From the NCBI GenBank assembly GCA_946183925.1, contig CAMHDS010000024.1, positions 1 through 32,868 on the forward strand: DNA of 32,868 nt, given 5' to 3'. The first letter of the stretch is position 1, and the number at the start of each line of letters is the position of its first letter. The DNA comes from an uncultured Fibrobacter sp. (GTDB taxonomy: Bacteria > Fibrobacterota > Fibrobacteria > Fibrobacterales > Fibrobacteraceae). Positions 14,249 through 23,722 of this stretch are shown piece by piece. The notes below the pieces were generated by a model. The model ran no database searches. It was not told the DNA's origin and saw only the letters and a program-made list of their open reading frames with translations. The position numbers and the translations under genes were made by a program.

Positions 14249-16372
14249 ATGAGAATCAAAAAATCAATCAAGGGCGCGGCCATGGCTTTAGGGTTCCTGG
14301 GTATTGCAGGAATCGCCTCGGCCTCTACCGTCAACGTGGACCTGGACGAAGAACACCAGGTTATCCGCGGGTTCGGCGGCATGGTGCACAACACTTGGCA
14401 AGGCGGTCAAGGTCTTTCTGAAGCCGACGCGAAACTGGCTTTTGGTACGGGCGATGGACAAATTGGTCTAAATACGCTCCGCATTCCTGTAAATCAAAAC
14501 TCCAATGATTTTAATAAAGAAGTACAGGCGGCTAAATACGCAAAGGCTGTTGCCGGTAAAGACTTTATCCTTTTTGCTACTCCATGGACATCGCCCTATG
14601 CAACTGGTGGTGGTGCCCATGTCAGTTCCGCTAATTACCAGAAATATACGGATCACTTAAATAGCTTTGCCGAATACATGAAAAACCAGGGTGTCCCCCT
14701 ATATGCCATCAGTTTTCAAAACGAACCGGACTACTGCCATACCTGGGCATGTATGACCGCCGATGAAATTTATAATTATACCAAGGGCTACGCCGACCAA
14801 CTACGTAAACACGGAACCAAAGTCATTTCAGCAGAATCCTTTGCTTACCAAAAAAATCAATACGACAAAGTACTACAAGACGGCACAGCACTCAAGAACT
14901 GGGACATACTTGGCGCCCATTTTTACGCCAGCAGTGCAAAGGCTAAAGATAATTTCTTTCAATATGACTTGGCTGACCAGAAAAAAGTAGAACGCTGGAT
15001 GACGGAACACTACACCGAAAGCCAGGGCAGCGGCAACGACTGGCGCGAAATGCGATGGACCGGAGATCAGGCAAACCCCAATGTGTATGATACCGTTCGC
15101 GCCATGGATGTTGGCTATGAAATCCATCGCGGTTTGGCTATCGGTAATTTTAGTCAATACACGTGGTGGTATATCAAGCGTTGCTATGGTTTGATTATGG
15201 CAGCGAATACCAATACGTCTTCTCCTCATCCGGTTTCAATTCCGCAGGGTGAAATCAACAAGGTTTCCAAACGCGGCTACGTTCTTTCTCAATACGCCCG
15301 CTTTGTGCGCCCCGGGGCTATCCGCGTGGGGGCAACCATCAACCCGGAACCGGAAGTGTACGCAAGTGCTTACAAGAGTGCCGGTGGAGACAGCGTGATT
15401 GTGGTATTGGTCAATAGGGACTACGGTCACAACAAAACGGTAACAGTCAATGTTCCTGGGGCACAGATTGAAACCTTCCACATGTACACCACCAGCGAGG
15501 TCAAAAATGCCCAATACGAAGGTGAAGTCGAGGTAAAAAACGGATCCGTAACCATCACCATGGATGCCGGCAATACGAGCAACAAGGACTGTATCGTGAC
15601 CCTGGTAGGCGTAGGTCCACAAATCATTGTCCCCAGGGAGCCTTTCGGCGGTGTCACCGTCGAATTGCCTGCAAAAATTGAAGTCGAAAACTTTGATGTG
15701 CCCGGTGTAGGCTCCGGAAACAAGACCTATTACGACACCGATTCCGAAAAGAAAGGCGATGCCGACTATCGTAACGATTTAGGCGTTGACATTGTAATTG
15801 GGGGCTCCGGTATGGCCGTCGGTTATACCAATGAAGGAGAATGGCTTGAATATACCGTTAACGTGGCCACCGCAGGCAAATATAAACTCACCCTCAATGC
15901 CGCCTCGGGCTCAACAACTTCTAGCGTCCAGTTCCTCGCAGACGGCAACGCCATTACCAATGTTATTGCAATTCCCCAGACAGCCGAAAATGACTGGAGC
16001 GTATACCATGAAATTGAAGGAGGCGATGTGGAACTCGAGGCGGGAACCCATGTGATTCGACTCGCCATCACTGGGAGTTACGTAAACATAGACTGGTTCA
16101 TGCTGCAGGCCTACGACTCCGATGGTTCGGTCATCGAAGATGTAATGGCTATCGCCGGGAAAGACCTACATCTTAATGCACCTACAAGCGACTCTTATGA
16201 AGTCTTTGACCTGAGAGGTAAAAAATTGGCAACATTTACCGCCAAGAACATGGGTGAAGCGATCCAATTATGGAAAAACGGCTCCATCATGGGCAACAAG
16301 AAAACAACAGGAATCAACCTAATCCGTAATCGTACAAACGGAAGGGTTGCAAAGGTTCACACAAATTACTAA
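14249..16372 (+). CDS. GH30 (subfamily 8-like) glucuronoxylanase with CBM6 and C-terminal module
   Basis: A 707-residue secreted endoxylanase. Signal peptide 1-26 (ends ASA), catalytic barrel plus side beta-domain about 27-455, CBM6 about 470-620 (AKIEVENFDVPG, NEGEWLEYT, YVNIDWF), C-terminal module about 650-707. The acid/base is E159 (SFQNEPDY) and the nucleophile E253 (WMTEHYTES). The WWYIKRCYG and VSKRGYVLSQYARFVRPG stretches match GH30 subfamily 8, and the Arg and Tyr of KRGY correspond to residues that contact the methylglucuronate branch in XynC-type enzymes, so a glucuronate requirement is plausible. An insertion between these stretches is longer than in XynC. The start at 14249 is taken because GGGA is 8 nt upstream; ATG at 14240 is in frame. 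It sits in the xylan operon between GH43 and the CE1-like gene. Confidence 0.9.
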   Translation: MRIKKSIKGAAMALGFLGIAGIASASTVNVDLDEEHQVIRGFGGMVHNTWQGGQGLSEADAKLAFGTGDGQIGLNTLRIPVNQNSNDFNKEVQAAKYAKAVAGKDFILFATPWTSPYATGGGAHVSSANYQKYTDHLNSFAEYMKNQGVPLYAISFQNEPDYCHTWACMTADEIYNYTKGYADQLRKHGTKVISAESFAYQKNQYDKVLQDGTALKNWDILGAHFYASSAKAKDNFFQYDLADQKKVERWMTEHYTESQGSGNDWREMRWTGDQANPNVYDTVRAMDVGYEIHRGLAIGNFSQYTWWYIKRCYGLIMAANTNTSSPHPVSIPQGEINKVSKRGYVLSQYARFVRPGAIRVGATINPEPEVYASAYKSAGGDSVIVVLVNRDYGHNKTVTVNVPGAQIETFHMYTTSEVKNAQYEGEVEVKNGSVTITMDAGNTSNKDCIVTLVGVGPQIIVPREPFGGVTVELPAKIEVENFDVPGVGSGNKTYYDTDSEKKGDADYRNDLGVDIVIGGSGMAVGYTNEGEWLEYTVNVATAGKYKLTLNAASGSTTSSVQFLADGNAITNVIAIPQTAENDWSVYHEIEGGDVELEAGTHVIRLAITGSYVNIDWFMLQAYDSDGSVIEDVMAIAGKDLHLNAPTSDSYEVFDLRGKKLATFTAKNMGEAIQLWKNGSIMGNKKTTGINLIRNRTNGRVAKVHTNY

Positions 16373-16387
16373 CCTCAAAATGGGGAT

Positions 16388-16405
16388 GATGATAGGGGTA
16401 TCATC
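16388..16405 (+). other. Intercistronic hairpin
   Basis: A perfect 7-bp stem (GATGATA and TATCATC) with a GGGG loop lies in the 48-bp gap between GH30 and the esterase gene. There is no U-tract, so it may mark mRNA processing or stability rather than termination. Confidence 0.5.
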
Positions 16406-16420
16406 AAAAGGGAGTGTCAA

Positions 16421-17716
16421 ATGCAAAACAAGATCATCAATGCCCTAGCCTTAACCGGAATTTTTGCGCTGGTAGGCTGTACAGACAGTTCATCCGACCC
16501 GACAGACCTGCTCGGAAACCTGGATAACCCAGAAATTTCCTCCAACTCCGAAGGTGACGAATTCCCACCCGCCGGGGAAACCGATATTACCAGTTCGGAG
16601 ACCTCTACCCTACCCGGCGAAAGTTCTCCTTCTAAAGAAAATACACAGCCAGATGGTTTCTCTTCGGCTACAGGCGAGAATACCGAACCGGATAATACCA
16701 CGTCTTCGGACAGTGGCTCACAGCAGGCAACTTCGTCTGAATCCGCCCAGGAGCAGACTTATGCCTTTGGGTACGCTTTGGGGAACGCTCCACGCAAGAG
16801 TAAGGGATGCGGCAAGGATCCTGTGCTTAAAGGAACTGAGTGGTATCAATGTCAAAAGAAAACAAGTGATGCCTGGCCAAATGCAGATGTAGACTGCAGC
16901 GCCCAGTTGTTTAGTATCAACGTGAATGGCGAAAAGCGTATTTTTTATGTAACCTTCCCCGAAAACTACGATAAGAACAAGCCTTACAAACTCCTTTTTG
17001 CACACCACTGCATGGGTAGTGATGCAAACCACATGGCGACTTGGGTTAGTGCGGACCGAGACCATCTTTCTCCCTATTATGCGCAAAAAGCCCAAGACAA
17101 AGAAGGAAATTATATTTTCGTATCCCCGGAAGGTAATACCGACGGCATGCCTTGGAGTATGTTTAGCGACAAAGACCACAGGTTTTTTAGTGACATGCTG
17201 ACATATCTCGAGGACAACTACTGTATCGATACAACGCGCGTGTTTGCAACAGGCTTCAGTTTTGGCGCTATGTTTACAAACTCTCTTTCTTGGGAATTCC
17301 AGAGCCGAATTCGTGCCGTAGCCGTTTATGCAACGGCAATATTCAACATCTACTTGCCAAAGGATGGAGTTGATAGAAGTCATTCCCCAATAGCGTGGAT
17401 GGGTGTTCATGGCAAACAGGATGGCACGTGTCCTTACTTGACCAACAATAGGGGGCCAGGAGCACGCGATGGTGCCCTTGTGGAGATTCTAAAAAACAAC
17501 AGTGCAGAGGGAAAGAAAGCAGAAGAGGAAGCTCCCGAAGAATTCAACGGCTGGGGCAATGGTCATGTTTGCTATGACTTTAAGGATGTGGACCCCCGCT
17601 TCCCGGTAAAATGGTGTAGCCATAATGGAGACCATCAATGGTCCGCAACGGACGATGGTGACCACACCCACTCCTGGGTCCCGCAGACCGTTCACGAATT
17701 CTTCGAGCAATTCTAA
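16421..17716 (+). CDS. CE1-like feruloyl esterase lipoprotein (LpqC / PHB depolymerase-like fold)
   Basis: A 431-residue alpha/beta-hydrolase. The signal peptide ends in lipobox LVGC (Cys20), so it should be lipid-anchored. Residues about 21-112 are a Ser/Thr/Pro/Glu-rich linker. The catalytic domain follows (RIFYVTFPENYDKNKPYKLLFAHHCMGS). The nucleophile is S280 in GFSFGAM (G-x-S-x-G), and a His in the DHQW or DHTHSW stretch near the C-terminus is the likely base. The family cleaves ferulic or other acyl esters from arabinoxylan, which fits its place between GH30 and the acetyl esterase. GGGAG precedes the ATG. Unlike its neighbours it has neither CBM6 nor the C-terminal module; its lipid anchor would replace them. 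The acyl specificity is not determined. Confidence 0.8.
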   Translation: MQNKIINALALTGIFALVGCTDSSSDPTDLLGNLDNPEISSNSEGDEFPPAGETDITSSETSTLPGESSPSKENTQPDGFSSATGENTEPDNTTSSDSGSQQATSSESAQEQTYAFGYALGNAPRKSKGCGKDPVLKGTEWYQCQKKTSDAWPNADVDCSAQLFSINVNGEKRIFYVTFPENYDKNKPYKLLFAHHCMGSDANHMATWVSADRDHLSPYYAQKAQDKEGNYIFVSPEGNTDGMPWSMFSDKDHRFFSDMLTYLEDNYCIDTTRVFATGFSFGAMFTNSLSWEFQSRIRAVAVYATAIFNIYLPKDGVDRSHSPIAWMGVHGKQDGTCPYLTNNRGPGARDGALVEILKNNSAEGKKAEEEAPEEFNGWGNGHVCYDFKDVDPRFPVKWCSHNGDHQWSATDDGDHTHSWVPQTVHEFFEQF

Positions 17717-17720
17717 TTAT

Positions 17721-17741
17721 CGTGTCAAAAGCACGCTTTTT
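17721..17741 (+). terminator. Weak hairpin with short T-tract between the two esterase genes
   Basis: CGTG and GCACG-type arms are followed by CTTTTTAG. The stem is only 4-5 bp, so at most it would attenuate transcription within the operon. Confidence 0.3.
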
Positions 17742-17761
17742 AGTTCAAAATGGAGTGATTC

Positions 17762-19375
17762 ATGGATATCAAGAAAGTATCAGATTTTCTCGCCATCACC
17801 GTATGGGTGGTTGGATGGCTTCTTCTGATTCCAATGCTAGCCAATGCCGCACCAGACCCCAACTTCCACATCTACATTGCCTACGGCCAGTCCAACATGG
17901 AAGGCAACGCAACGAACTTTACTGACGAAGACAGGGCAGAACATCCGCGGGTCAAAATGTTCGCAACGACTTCCTGTCCGAATCTGGGACGTTCAACGAT
18001 TGGCGAGATGTATCCGGCAATTCCACCAATGTTCAAATGCAACTCTGGTCTTTCCGTTGCGGACTGGTTTGGTCGAGACATGGCGGATTCGCTACCCGGT
18101 GTAACCATCGGCATTATCCCGGTAGCACAAGCCGGTACCAGCATCCGACTGTTTGATCCAGACGATTTCAGTAATTATCTCAATTCCATCGGCCCAAACG
18201 ACCAATGGCTGGTAAATGGGGCGAAAGCATACGGCAACGACGGTAACGCCATGGCTAGAATTATCGAAGTCGCCAAGACGGCACAGGAAAAAGGCGTCAT
18301 CAAGGGCATAATATTCCACCAGGGCGAAACCGATGGCGGCATGAACAACTGGGAACAGGTTGTCAAAAAAACATACGAATACATTCTCAACCAGTTGAAT
18401 CTCAAAGCCGAAGACCCCCCCCTTGTCGCTGGCGAAATGCTTGATGGCGGCGCCTGTTCCGGATTCAGTTCCCGTGTAAGGGGCCTTTCGAATTACATCG
18501 CAAATTTTGGCGTAGCAAGTTCTCAAGGATTGCCGGGCAGAGACGACCGCCTTCACTTTACTCTCGAAGGTTACCGCGGAATGGGTGAACGCTACGCCCA
18601 AGCAATGCTGAAGTTGGTTAACGTGACTCCGGTTGACCCAGTCGACCAAAAGCCATTTAAATCTGCCGCCGCCGAACTTCCTGGCAAGATTGAGGCCGAA
18701 AACTTTGATGTGCCCGGAATCGGCTCCGGAAATGACTCGTACAACGATAAAGATTCCCAAAACAGAGGTGATTCCGACTACCGAAAAGACGATGCTTCTT
18801 CCGCCGACCTTTATGACAAGGCAACCGGAGTCATTCTTGGCTACAACCAGGAAGGTGAATGGTTTGAATATTCCGTAAACATCAAGGAAGCCGGTGACTA
18901 CACCATGTTTGCTTCGGTGGCGACAGACAATTCGACCTCCGGTTTTTCGCTCTCCATAGACGGGGGAACCATTGCAGAAGTCCCAACAAGCGGGACCAGT
19001 TTCGACTCCTTTGACTTTGTCAAGGCAAACGTAACACTCCCGGAGGGCGAACATATCCTCCGCATGACGGTGACCGGTTCCTGGTTCGACGTAGACTATT
19101 TCACCTTCGTCAAGGGCAAGGACGCAACAGATCCTAATGCCTACAAAACACAAAATCCAGAATCATTTAACGCACTGAAACCAGTAAGCAACACCGAAAC
19201 CACATTCTACCTCTTTGACTTGCAAGGGAAACAGGTGGCTCGGTTCAATATCCGCGGCATGGATTCTGCAATCCACATGGTTCAAGAAGGCATGGGGAAC
19301 CTCCGCCAAGGCGTTTACCTATTGCGCCACAAAGGGCCCGCCGGAATACAGCAAAATATTGTATACAAAAAATAA
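17762..19375 (+). CDS. CE6 acetyl xylan esterase with CBM6 and C-terminal module
   Basis: A 537-residue secreted esterase of the SASA (sialate O-acetylesterase-like) fold that removes acetyl groups from xylan. Signal peptide 1-31 (ends LANA), catalytic domain about 35-290, CBM6 about 303-450 (GKIEAENFDVPG, NQEGEWFEYS, GSWFDVDYF), C-terminal module about 480-537 ending YKK. Nucleophile S44 in YGQSNMEG, FHQGETDGG in the middle, and H265 in DRLHFTLEGYRG match CE6. CE6 esterases with CBM6 are known from F. succinogenes (Axe6A/Axe6B). GGAG lies 6 nt before the ATG. It is the last gene before the terminator at 19446. Confidence 0.9.
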   Translation: MDIKKVSDFLAITVWVVGWLLLIPMLANAAPDPNFHIYIAYGQSNMEGNATNFTDEDRAEHPRVKMFATTSCPNLGRSTIGEMYPAIPPMFKCNSGLSVADWFGRDMADSLPGVTIGIIPVAQAGTSIRLFDPDDFSNYLNSIGPNDQWLVNGAKAYGNDGNAMARIIEVAKTAQEKGVIKGIIFHQGETDGGMNNWEQVVKKTYEYILNQLNLKAEDPPLVAGEMLDGGACSGFSSRVRGLSNYIANFGVASSQGLPGRDDRLHFTLEGYRGMGERYAQAMLKLVNVTPVDPVDQKPFKSAAAELPGKIEAENFDVPGIGSGNDSYNDKDSQNRGDSDYRKDDASSADLYDKATGVILGYNQEGEWFEYSVNIKEAGDYTMFASVATDNSTSGFSLSIDGGTIAEVPTSGTSFDSFDFVKANVTLPEGEHILRMTVTGSWFDVDYFTFVKGKDATDPNAYKTQNPESFNALKPVSNTETTFYLFDLQGKQVARFNIRGMDSAIHMVQEGMGNLRQGVYLLRHKGPAGIQQNIVYKK

Positions 19376-19445
19376 CGCACATCCCGCAACAAAACAAAAT
19401 CATCCCCACTTGATGTACAAAGAAGGAGACGTCATGCGGGGAATC

Positions 19446-19482
19446 GCCCTTGACAATTTGTCAAGGGCATTTTTGCTTTTTT
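19446..19482 (+). terminator. Strong intrinsic terminator after the CE6 gene
   Basis: The perfect 9-bp arms GCCCTTGAC and GTCAAGGGC around an AATTT loop are followed by ATTTTTGCTTTTTT. It ends the GH43-GH30-CE1-CE6 unit. Its centre is also the GACAATTTGTC motif seen upstream of other genes in this block. Confidence 0.85.
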
Positions 19483-19499
19483 GAGTCAAAGCACCCACT

Positions 19500-19565
19500 T
19501 TGGAGGGTATTTTTATGCTGGACAATTTATTAGGGCAGGGTGTACCCTGGTCTGGGAGAAAAAAA
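19500..19565 (+). promoter_or_regulatory. Leader/promoter region of the second GH43 gene with motif and inverted repeat
   Basis: CTGGACAATTTATTAGG at 19519-19535 resembles the motif upstream of the TIGR02147 and GH10 genes. A CAGGGTGTACCCTG inverted repeat follows at 19536-19549, and GGGAG at 19554-19558 is the ribosome binding site for the ATG at 19566. The region is open in the reading frame from a TTG at 19500, but is better read as non-coding. Confidence 0.5.
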
Positions 19566-21863
19566 ATGGGATGGTTTAAAATTTTGGGCATAGCCCTTGC
19601 CAGTTCATATGCCGTACATGCAGTTTCCGTTTCTAACCCTATAATATGGGCAGACAACCCGGATCCCGCCATTGTGCGCGTTGACGATGCCTATTACATG
19701 GTATCAACCACTATGTACTATGCGCCCGGTGTACCTGTAATGAAATCCACCGACTTAGCGCAGTGGCGCACGGTAGGCTATGCCTACCAGACCCTCATCA
19801 ATAATGACGAACAAAATCTCAACAACGGGAAAAGCGCCTATGCCAAGGGTTCTTGGGCATCCAGCATCCGTTACCACAAGGGTTACTTCTACGTTTTGAC
19901 ACCCTCTTACACTTCCGGAAAGACACATATCTACAAAACCGCCGATGTAGAAAACGGCCCCTGGTCCGAGGTGCAACTTCCGTACATGTACCATGACCCC
20001 TCCTTGTTTTTTGACGACGACGGAACCGCATGGGTCATTTACGGAAACGGCAACGAAATTAAATATGTGGAACTCAATGGCGATGCATCGGGCTTAAAAC
20101 AGAATGGACGAAGCGGCATTCTTGGAGGAGTAAATATTGACCAGGTGACTGGTTCCAGCAACTATTACGTGAAGCAGGAGGGTTCCCACATGGAAAAAAT
20201 AGACGGGAAATACTACCTGTTTACCATTTCCTGGCCCGCAAACAGGGGACGCAGTTCTATCGTTTACCGTTCAAACAGCCTGCTTACTGGTTATGAGGGT
20301 AGATTTTTCTTGTCCGACAACGGCGTGGCACAGGGAAGCATCTTTGATACACCCGATGGCAAGTGGTATACGTTACTGTTCCGCGATTCCGGCCCCGTAG
20401 GGCGTATTCCCCACTTGGTTCCCACGGTCTGGAAGGATGGCTGGCCGGAACCGGCTAGCGGGACTAACAAAGCTCCTGCAACCCTGGAATTGCCCGAATC
20501 ACCGTTGCCTGGCTACGGCATGGTCTCCTCTGACGACTTTGATAGCGAAGATTTGCCTCTGGAGTGGCAGTGGAACCACAATCCTGACAACAAAAACTGG
20601 AGCCTCACTGCAAATCCCGGACACCTCCGCATTACCACAGGCCGTACCGATGCAAGTGTTTTAAAAGCAAAGAACACCCTGACCCAGCGCACTTTTGGAC
20701 CCAAGTGCTCCGGACGTATTTCTTTGGACGGAAGCGGGATGAAGGATGGTGACATTGCCGGTCTTACGACCATCCAAGAGAACAGAGGTTTTGTGGGACT
20801 CGCTAAAGACGGTAGCAACTACAAGGTGGTGATGTACCAGGGCGACAAGAATGGTGACGTACAGAAAGCTAGCGAACCAATTTCTGGTTCCAAGGTTTTC
20901 CTACGCATGGATTTTAACCTACCTCTAGACAAAGGAACCGCTTCATTCTACTACAGCACCGATGGCTCTGCCTGGACAAAAATCGGTTCCGATGTTTCCC
21001 TCAATTTCAGCCTTGACTACTTCACTGGCAACCGCTTTGGCCTGTTCAACTATGCCACCAAAACGGCAGGAGGCTACGCCGACTTTGACTGGTTCAAGAT
21101 AGGCACGGACTACATGGACGAAATCTACCTAGACAACACTCAAGAAGTAGTCCCCCCTACCCCCTACGGCGGCAAGGCTCTTACACTTCCCGGGCGAATC
21201 GAGGCCGAAAACTTTGACGAAGGCAAACCCTACAAGGCCTATAGCGACAACGACGGCGAAAACAAAGGCAAGGCCTACCGCGAAACCGGCGTAGACATTG
21301 TGGGATTTGGCTGCTCCGACGAGGAGAACACTAAGTATTGTGAGGGTTACGCCCTCGGTTACACGGCAGAAAATGAATGGTTGCGCTACACCGCCAACTT
21401 TGAGGAAACAGGGGTATACGACGTGCGCGTGAATATGGCAACACCTTCCGAAAACGCAGGCGTCAAGCTCTATATAGACGGCAAGGCCGTTACCGACGAA
21501 ATTATTGCCAAACAAAACAGTGAAAATGACTGGAGTACCTATTCGGTGGTATCCGCAAAGACCTCTGAAATCGCTGCCGGCGAACACACCCTCAAACTAG
21601 AAATCGTGGGCAACAACGTGAATGTGGACTGGTTTGAAATCTGCAAGGGCGAATGCAAGACCTCAAGCATCGCACAACAGCCCCGCCTTAACGTGCAGGG
21701 GGTGCAGACCTACCGCGTGTATAGTCTGAATGGTGCGTTTAGGGGCAGCCTAAGTGCGGCAGGCCTCCGCGATGCACAAGCAAAAGTGAAAACGATGGTC
21801 CAACAAAAGGGAGTGTATTTCATTAAATCCCAAACAGTCATGCATCGGGTGATAATCAAATAA
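19566..21863 (+). CDS. GH43 xylosidase/arabinofuranosidase with beta-sandwich, CBM6 and C-terminal module
   Basis: A 765-residue secreted enzyme. Signal peptide 1-20 (ends VHA), GH43 propeller about 25-300, C-terminal GH43 beta-sandwich about 320-530 (DDFDSEDLPLEWQWNHNPD..., YADFDWFKIG), CBM6 about 538-695 (GRIEAENFDEG, AENEWLRYT, NVNVDWF), C-terminal module about 715-765. Catalytic residues: D33 (NPDPAIVR), D144 (MYHDPSLFFDDDG), E205 (KQEGSHMEKIDGKYYL). The large beta-sandwich places it with multi-domain GH43 enzymes acting on xylo- or arabino-oligosaccharides, so it probably differs in substrate from the first GH43 gene. The start at 19566 is well supported by GGGAG 7 nt upstream, directly before a signal peptide. 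The GH27 gene follows closely. Confidence 0.88.
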   Translation: MGWFKILGIALASSYAVHAVSVSNPIIWADNPDPAIVRVDDAYYMVSTTMYYAPGVPVMKSTDLAQWRTVGYAYQTLINNDEQNLNNGKSAYAKGSWASSIRYHKGYFYVLTPSYTSGKTHIYKTADVENGPWSEVQLPYMYHDPSLFFDDDGTAWVIYGNGNEIKYVELNGDASGLKQNGRSGILGGVNIDQVTGSSNYYVKQEGSHMEKIDGKYYLFTISWPANRGRSSIVYRSNSLLTGYEGRFFLSDNGVAQGSIFDTPDGKWYTLLFRDSGPVGRIPHLVPTVWKDGWPEPASGTNKAPATLELPESPLPGYGMVSSDDFDSEDLPLEWQWNHNPDNKNWSLTANPGHLRITTGRTDASVLKAKNTLTQRTFGPKCSGRISLDGSGMKDGDIAGLTTIQENRGFVGLAKDGSNYKVVMYQGDKNGDVQKASEPISGSKVFLRMDFNLPLDKGTASFYYSTDGSAWTKIGSDVSLNFSLDYFTGNRFGLFNYATKTAGGYADFDWFKIGTDYMDEIYLDNTQEVVPPTPYGGKALTLPGRIEAENFDEGKPYKAYSDNDGENKGKAYRETGVDIVGFGCSDEENTKYCEGYALGYTAENEWLRYTANFEETGVYDVRVNMATPSENAGVKLYIDGKAVTDEIIAKQNSENDWSTYSVVSAKTSEIAAGEHTLKLEIVGNNVNVDWFEICKGECKTSSIAQQPRLNVQGVQTYRVYSLNGAFRGSLSAAGLRDAQAKVKTMVQQKGVYFIKSQTVMHRVIIK

Positions 21864-21880
21864 AATGGAGAATGGACAAA

Positions 21881-23722
21881 ATGTTGCAAATCGTTGGAAA
21901 ATTTTCCGCAGCGGTGGCCCTCGCCCTTTTTGGGTTGGCCATGCCGGTTTTTGCTGATGCCGACAAACTGGTACTTACGCCCCCCATGGGTTGGAACAGC
22001 TGGAACGTGTTCCGCGAGAACATCAACGAAAAGCAAATTAAGGAAATTGCAGATGCCATGGTTTCTTCGGGCTTAAAGGATGCTGGCTACATATTCCTTA
22101 ACCTGGACGACAACTGGATGGACACCAAACGAGATGCCAATGGCAACCTCCAGAACAATCCGAAAACCTTCCCCAGCGGCATGAAGGCCCTGGCCGATTA
22201 CGTTCATGCCAAAGGCCTCAAGTTTGGCCTTTATGGTGACCGCGGACACCGTACCTGTCACCATTACAATAGCAACTGGGACAGCCAAAGCGGCTCCTAT
22301 ATGCGCGAAGAACAGGATGCCAAGAAATTGGCAGAATGGGGCGTCGACTACTGGAAATACGACAACTGCGACCCTGCCGAAAGGTCTAACCAGCAGGAAG
22401 ATTACACCCGCATGTCCAAGGCCCTCCGGAATTCTGGACGCGACATCGTATTCAGCATTTGCGCCTGGGAATATAAGGAATGGATGCCCGGAATCGCCAA
22501 CCTCTGGCGGACTACCTTCGATATTGGCCCCGCATGGATTTCCCAGTCTTGGTACCGCGGCGTTTATGAAATTATCAATGCCAACAACCAGTACTGGGAA
22601 ATTGCTAAGCCCGGCCACTGGAATGACCCAGACATGCTTGAAGTGGGCAACAACGGTCTTTCTTACGAAGAACAAATGTCCCAGATGACCATGTGGTCCA
22701 TCATGGCGGCCCCCATCATGATCAGTTCCGATGTCCGTAACATGAGCAACGAGGTCAAGGAACTATACCTGAACAAAGAAATGATCGCCATTAACCAAGA
22801 TTCCCTGGGCGTTCAGGGCCACCGTATTTCTGACGTGGACGGCAAGCAGGTTTGGACCAAGCCCTTGCGCAGTGGTGATATTGCCGTGGCACTCCTGAAC
22901 AACAACTCTTCTACCCAGACCGTTGAATGCAACTTTGCAGACCTTGGCGTAGAGGGCGAAGCGGAAGTCTATGACGCCTGGCAAAAAAAGAGCCTGGGGG
23001 CACGCACCTCTGTTTCTGTAGAACTTCCAGCCCACGGTTCCGCGCTACTTCGCCTGATAATCAAGCCGGTCCCCCGCCAGCTTTTCAAGGGCGCAGCTTT
23101 TACCATTCCAGGTAAAATTGAAATGGAGGATTTTGATATAAGCGGTGTAGGCCAGGGCAACACCACCTACAACGAGAAAGACTCCGAGGACCATGGTGCC
23201 GAAAGCAACGAGGGCATGAGTTACCGCGAAGGTACGGGCGTTGATATCTACAAGAAGGCCAACGGATACATTGTGGGCTACAACCAGGCTGGTGAATGGC
23301 TGGAATACTCCGTGAATGTCGCTACCACGGGAAGCTACATCATGAAAGCCGCCGTGGCTTCCGCCAACAACACATCCAGTTTCAAACTTTCCATAGACGG
23401 TAAGGACATTACCGAAGAAATTCCCGTCCCGCAGGCCAGTTCCGGCGAGAACAATTTCGACGACTACAACGAGGTCGAAGCGACCGTGAGCTTGACCGAG
23501 GGCGAACACATCCTCCGCTTCACGGTAACCGGAGACTGGATGGACATCGACTACATCAAGTTCTGCACCAATGAAAAATGCGAAGAGACATGCGCAATCC
23601 GGCAGGCGACCCCTGCAGCGGTTCAAAACATTACCGCCCCTCGCCTACTCAAAAAAGGAAACGCCCTTTTCGTCGAAAAAGGCGGCATGCGATTTGACTT
23701 GACGGGTCACAGGATTAAATAA
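21881..23722 (+). CDS. GH27 alpha-galactosidase-type enzyme with CBM6
   Basis: A 613-residue secreted enzyme that should release alpha-galactose (or beta-L-arabinopyranose) side groups from hemicellulose. Signal peptide 1-24 (ends VFA), (beta/alpha)8 barrel with PPMGWNSWNVF at its start, nucleophile D161 (YWKYDNCD), acid/base Asp in WNDPDMLEVGN (D251), then the C-terminal beta-domain to about residue 395. CBM6 covers about 408-570 and is very close to the CBM6 of the first GH43 gene. The C-terminus (MRFDLTGHRIK) differs from the module on the other enzymes. The start at 21881 has GGAG 10 nt upstream; ATG at 21872 is in frame but only 1 nt after GGAG. Its stop codon directly abuts the end of the convergent esterase pseudogene. 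Confidence 0.9.
   Translation: MLQIVGKFSAAVALALFGLAMPVFADADKLVLTPPMGWNSWNVFRENINEKQIKEIADAMVSSGLKDAGYIFLNLDDNWMDTKRDANGNLQNNPKTFPSGMKALADYVHAKGLKFGLYGDRGHRTCHHYNSNWDSQSGSYMREEQDAKKLAEWGVDYWKYDNCDPAERSNQQEDYTRMSKALRNSGRDIVFSICAWEYKEWMPGIANLWRTTFDIGPAWISQSWYRGVYEIINANNQYWEIAKPGHWNDPDMLEVGNNGLSYEEQMSQMTMWSIMAAPIMISSDVRNMSNEVKELYLNKEMIAINQDSLGVQGHRISDVDGKQVWTKPLRSGDIAVALLNNNSSTQTVECNFADLGVEGEAEVYDAWQKKSLGARTSVSVELPAHGSALLRLIIKPVPRQLFKGAAFTIPGKIEMEDFDISGVGQGNTTYNEKDSEDHGAESNEGMSYREGTGVDIYKKANGYIVGYNQAGEWLEYSVNVATTGSYIMKAAVASANNTSSFKLSIDGKDITEEIPVPQASSGENNFDDYNEVEATVSLTEGEHILRFTVTGDWMDIDYIKFCTNEKCEETCAIRQATPAAVQNITAPRLLKKGNALFVEKGGMRFDLTGHRIK

Noticed and set aside
16421..17716. Polyhydroxybutyrate depolymerase as the role of the CE1-like lipoprotein
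   Set aside because: The fold family includes LpqC/PHB depolymerases, but the setting between xylanase and acetyl xylan esterase genes makes a feruloyl-type esterase more likely; not proven.
18092..19153. 353-codon minus-strand open frame inside the CE6 gene
   Set aside because: It mirrors the CE6/CBM6 coding sequence, with no signal, domain or ribosome site of its own.
19500..19565. N-terminal extension of the second GH43 protein from a TTG codon
   Set aside because: It would put 22 residues before a good signal peptide, while a GGGAG sits 7 nt before the ATG at 19566; the stretch carries promoter-like palindromes.
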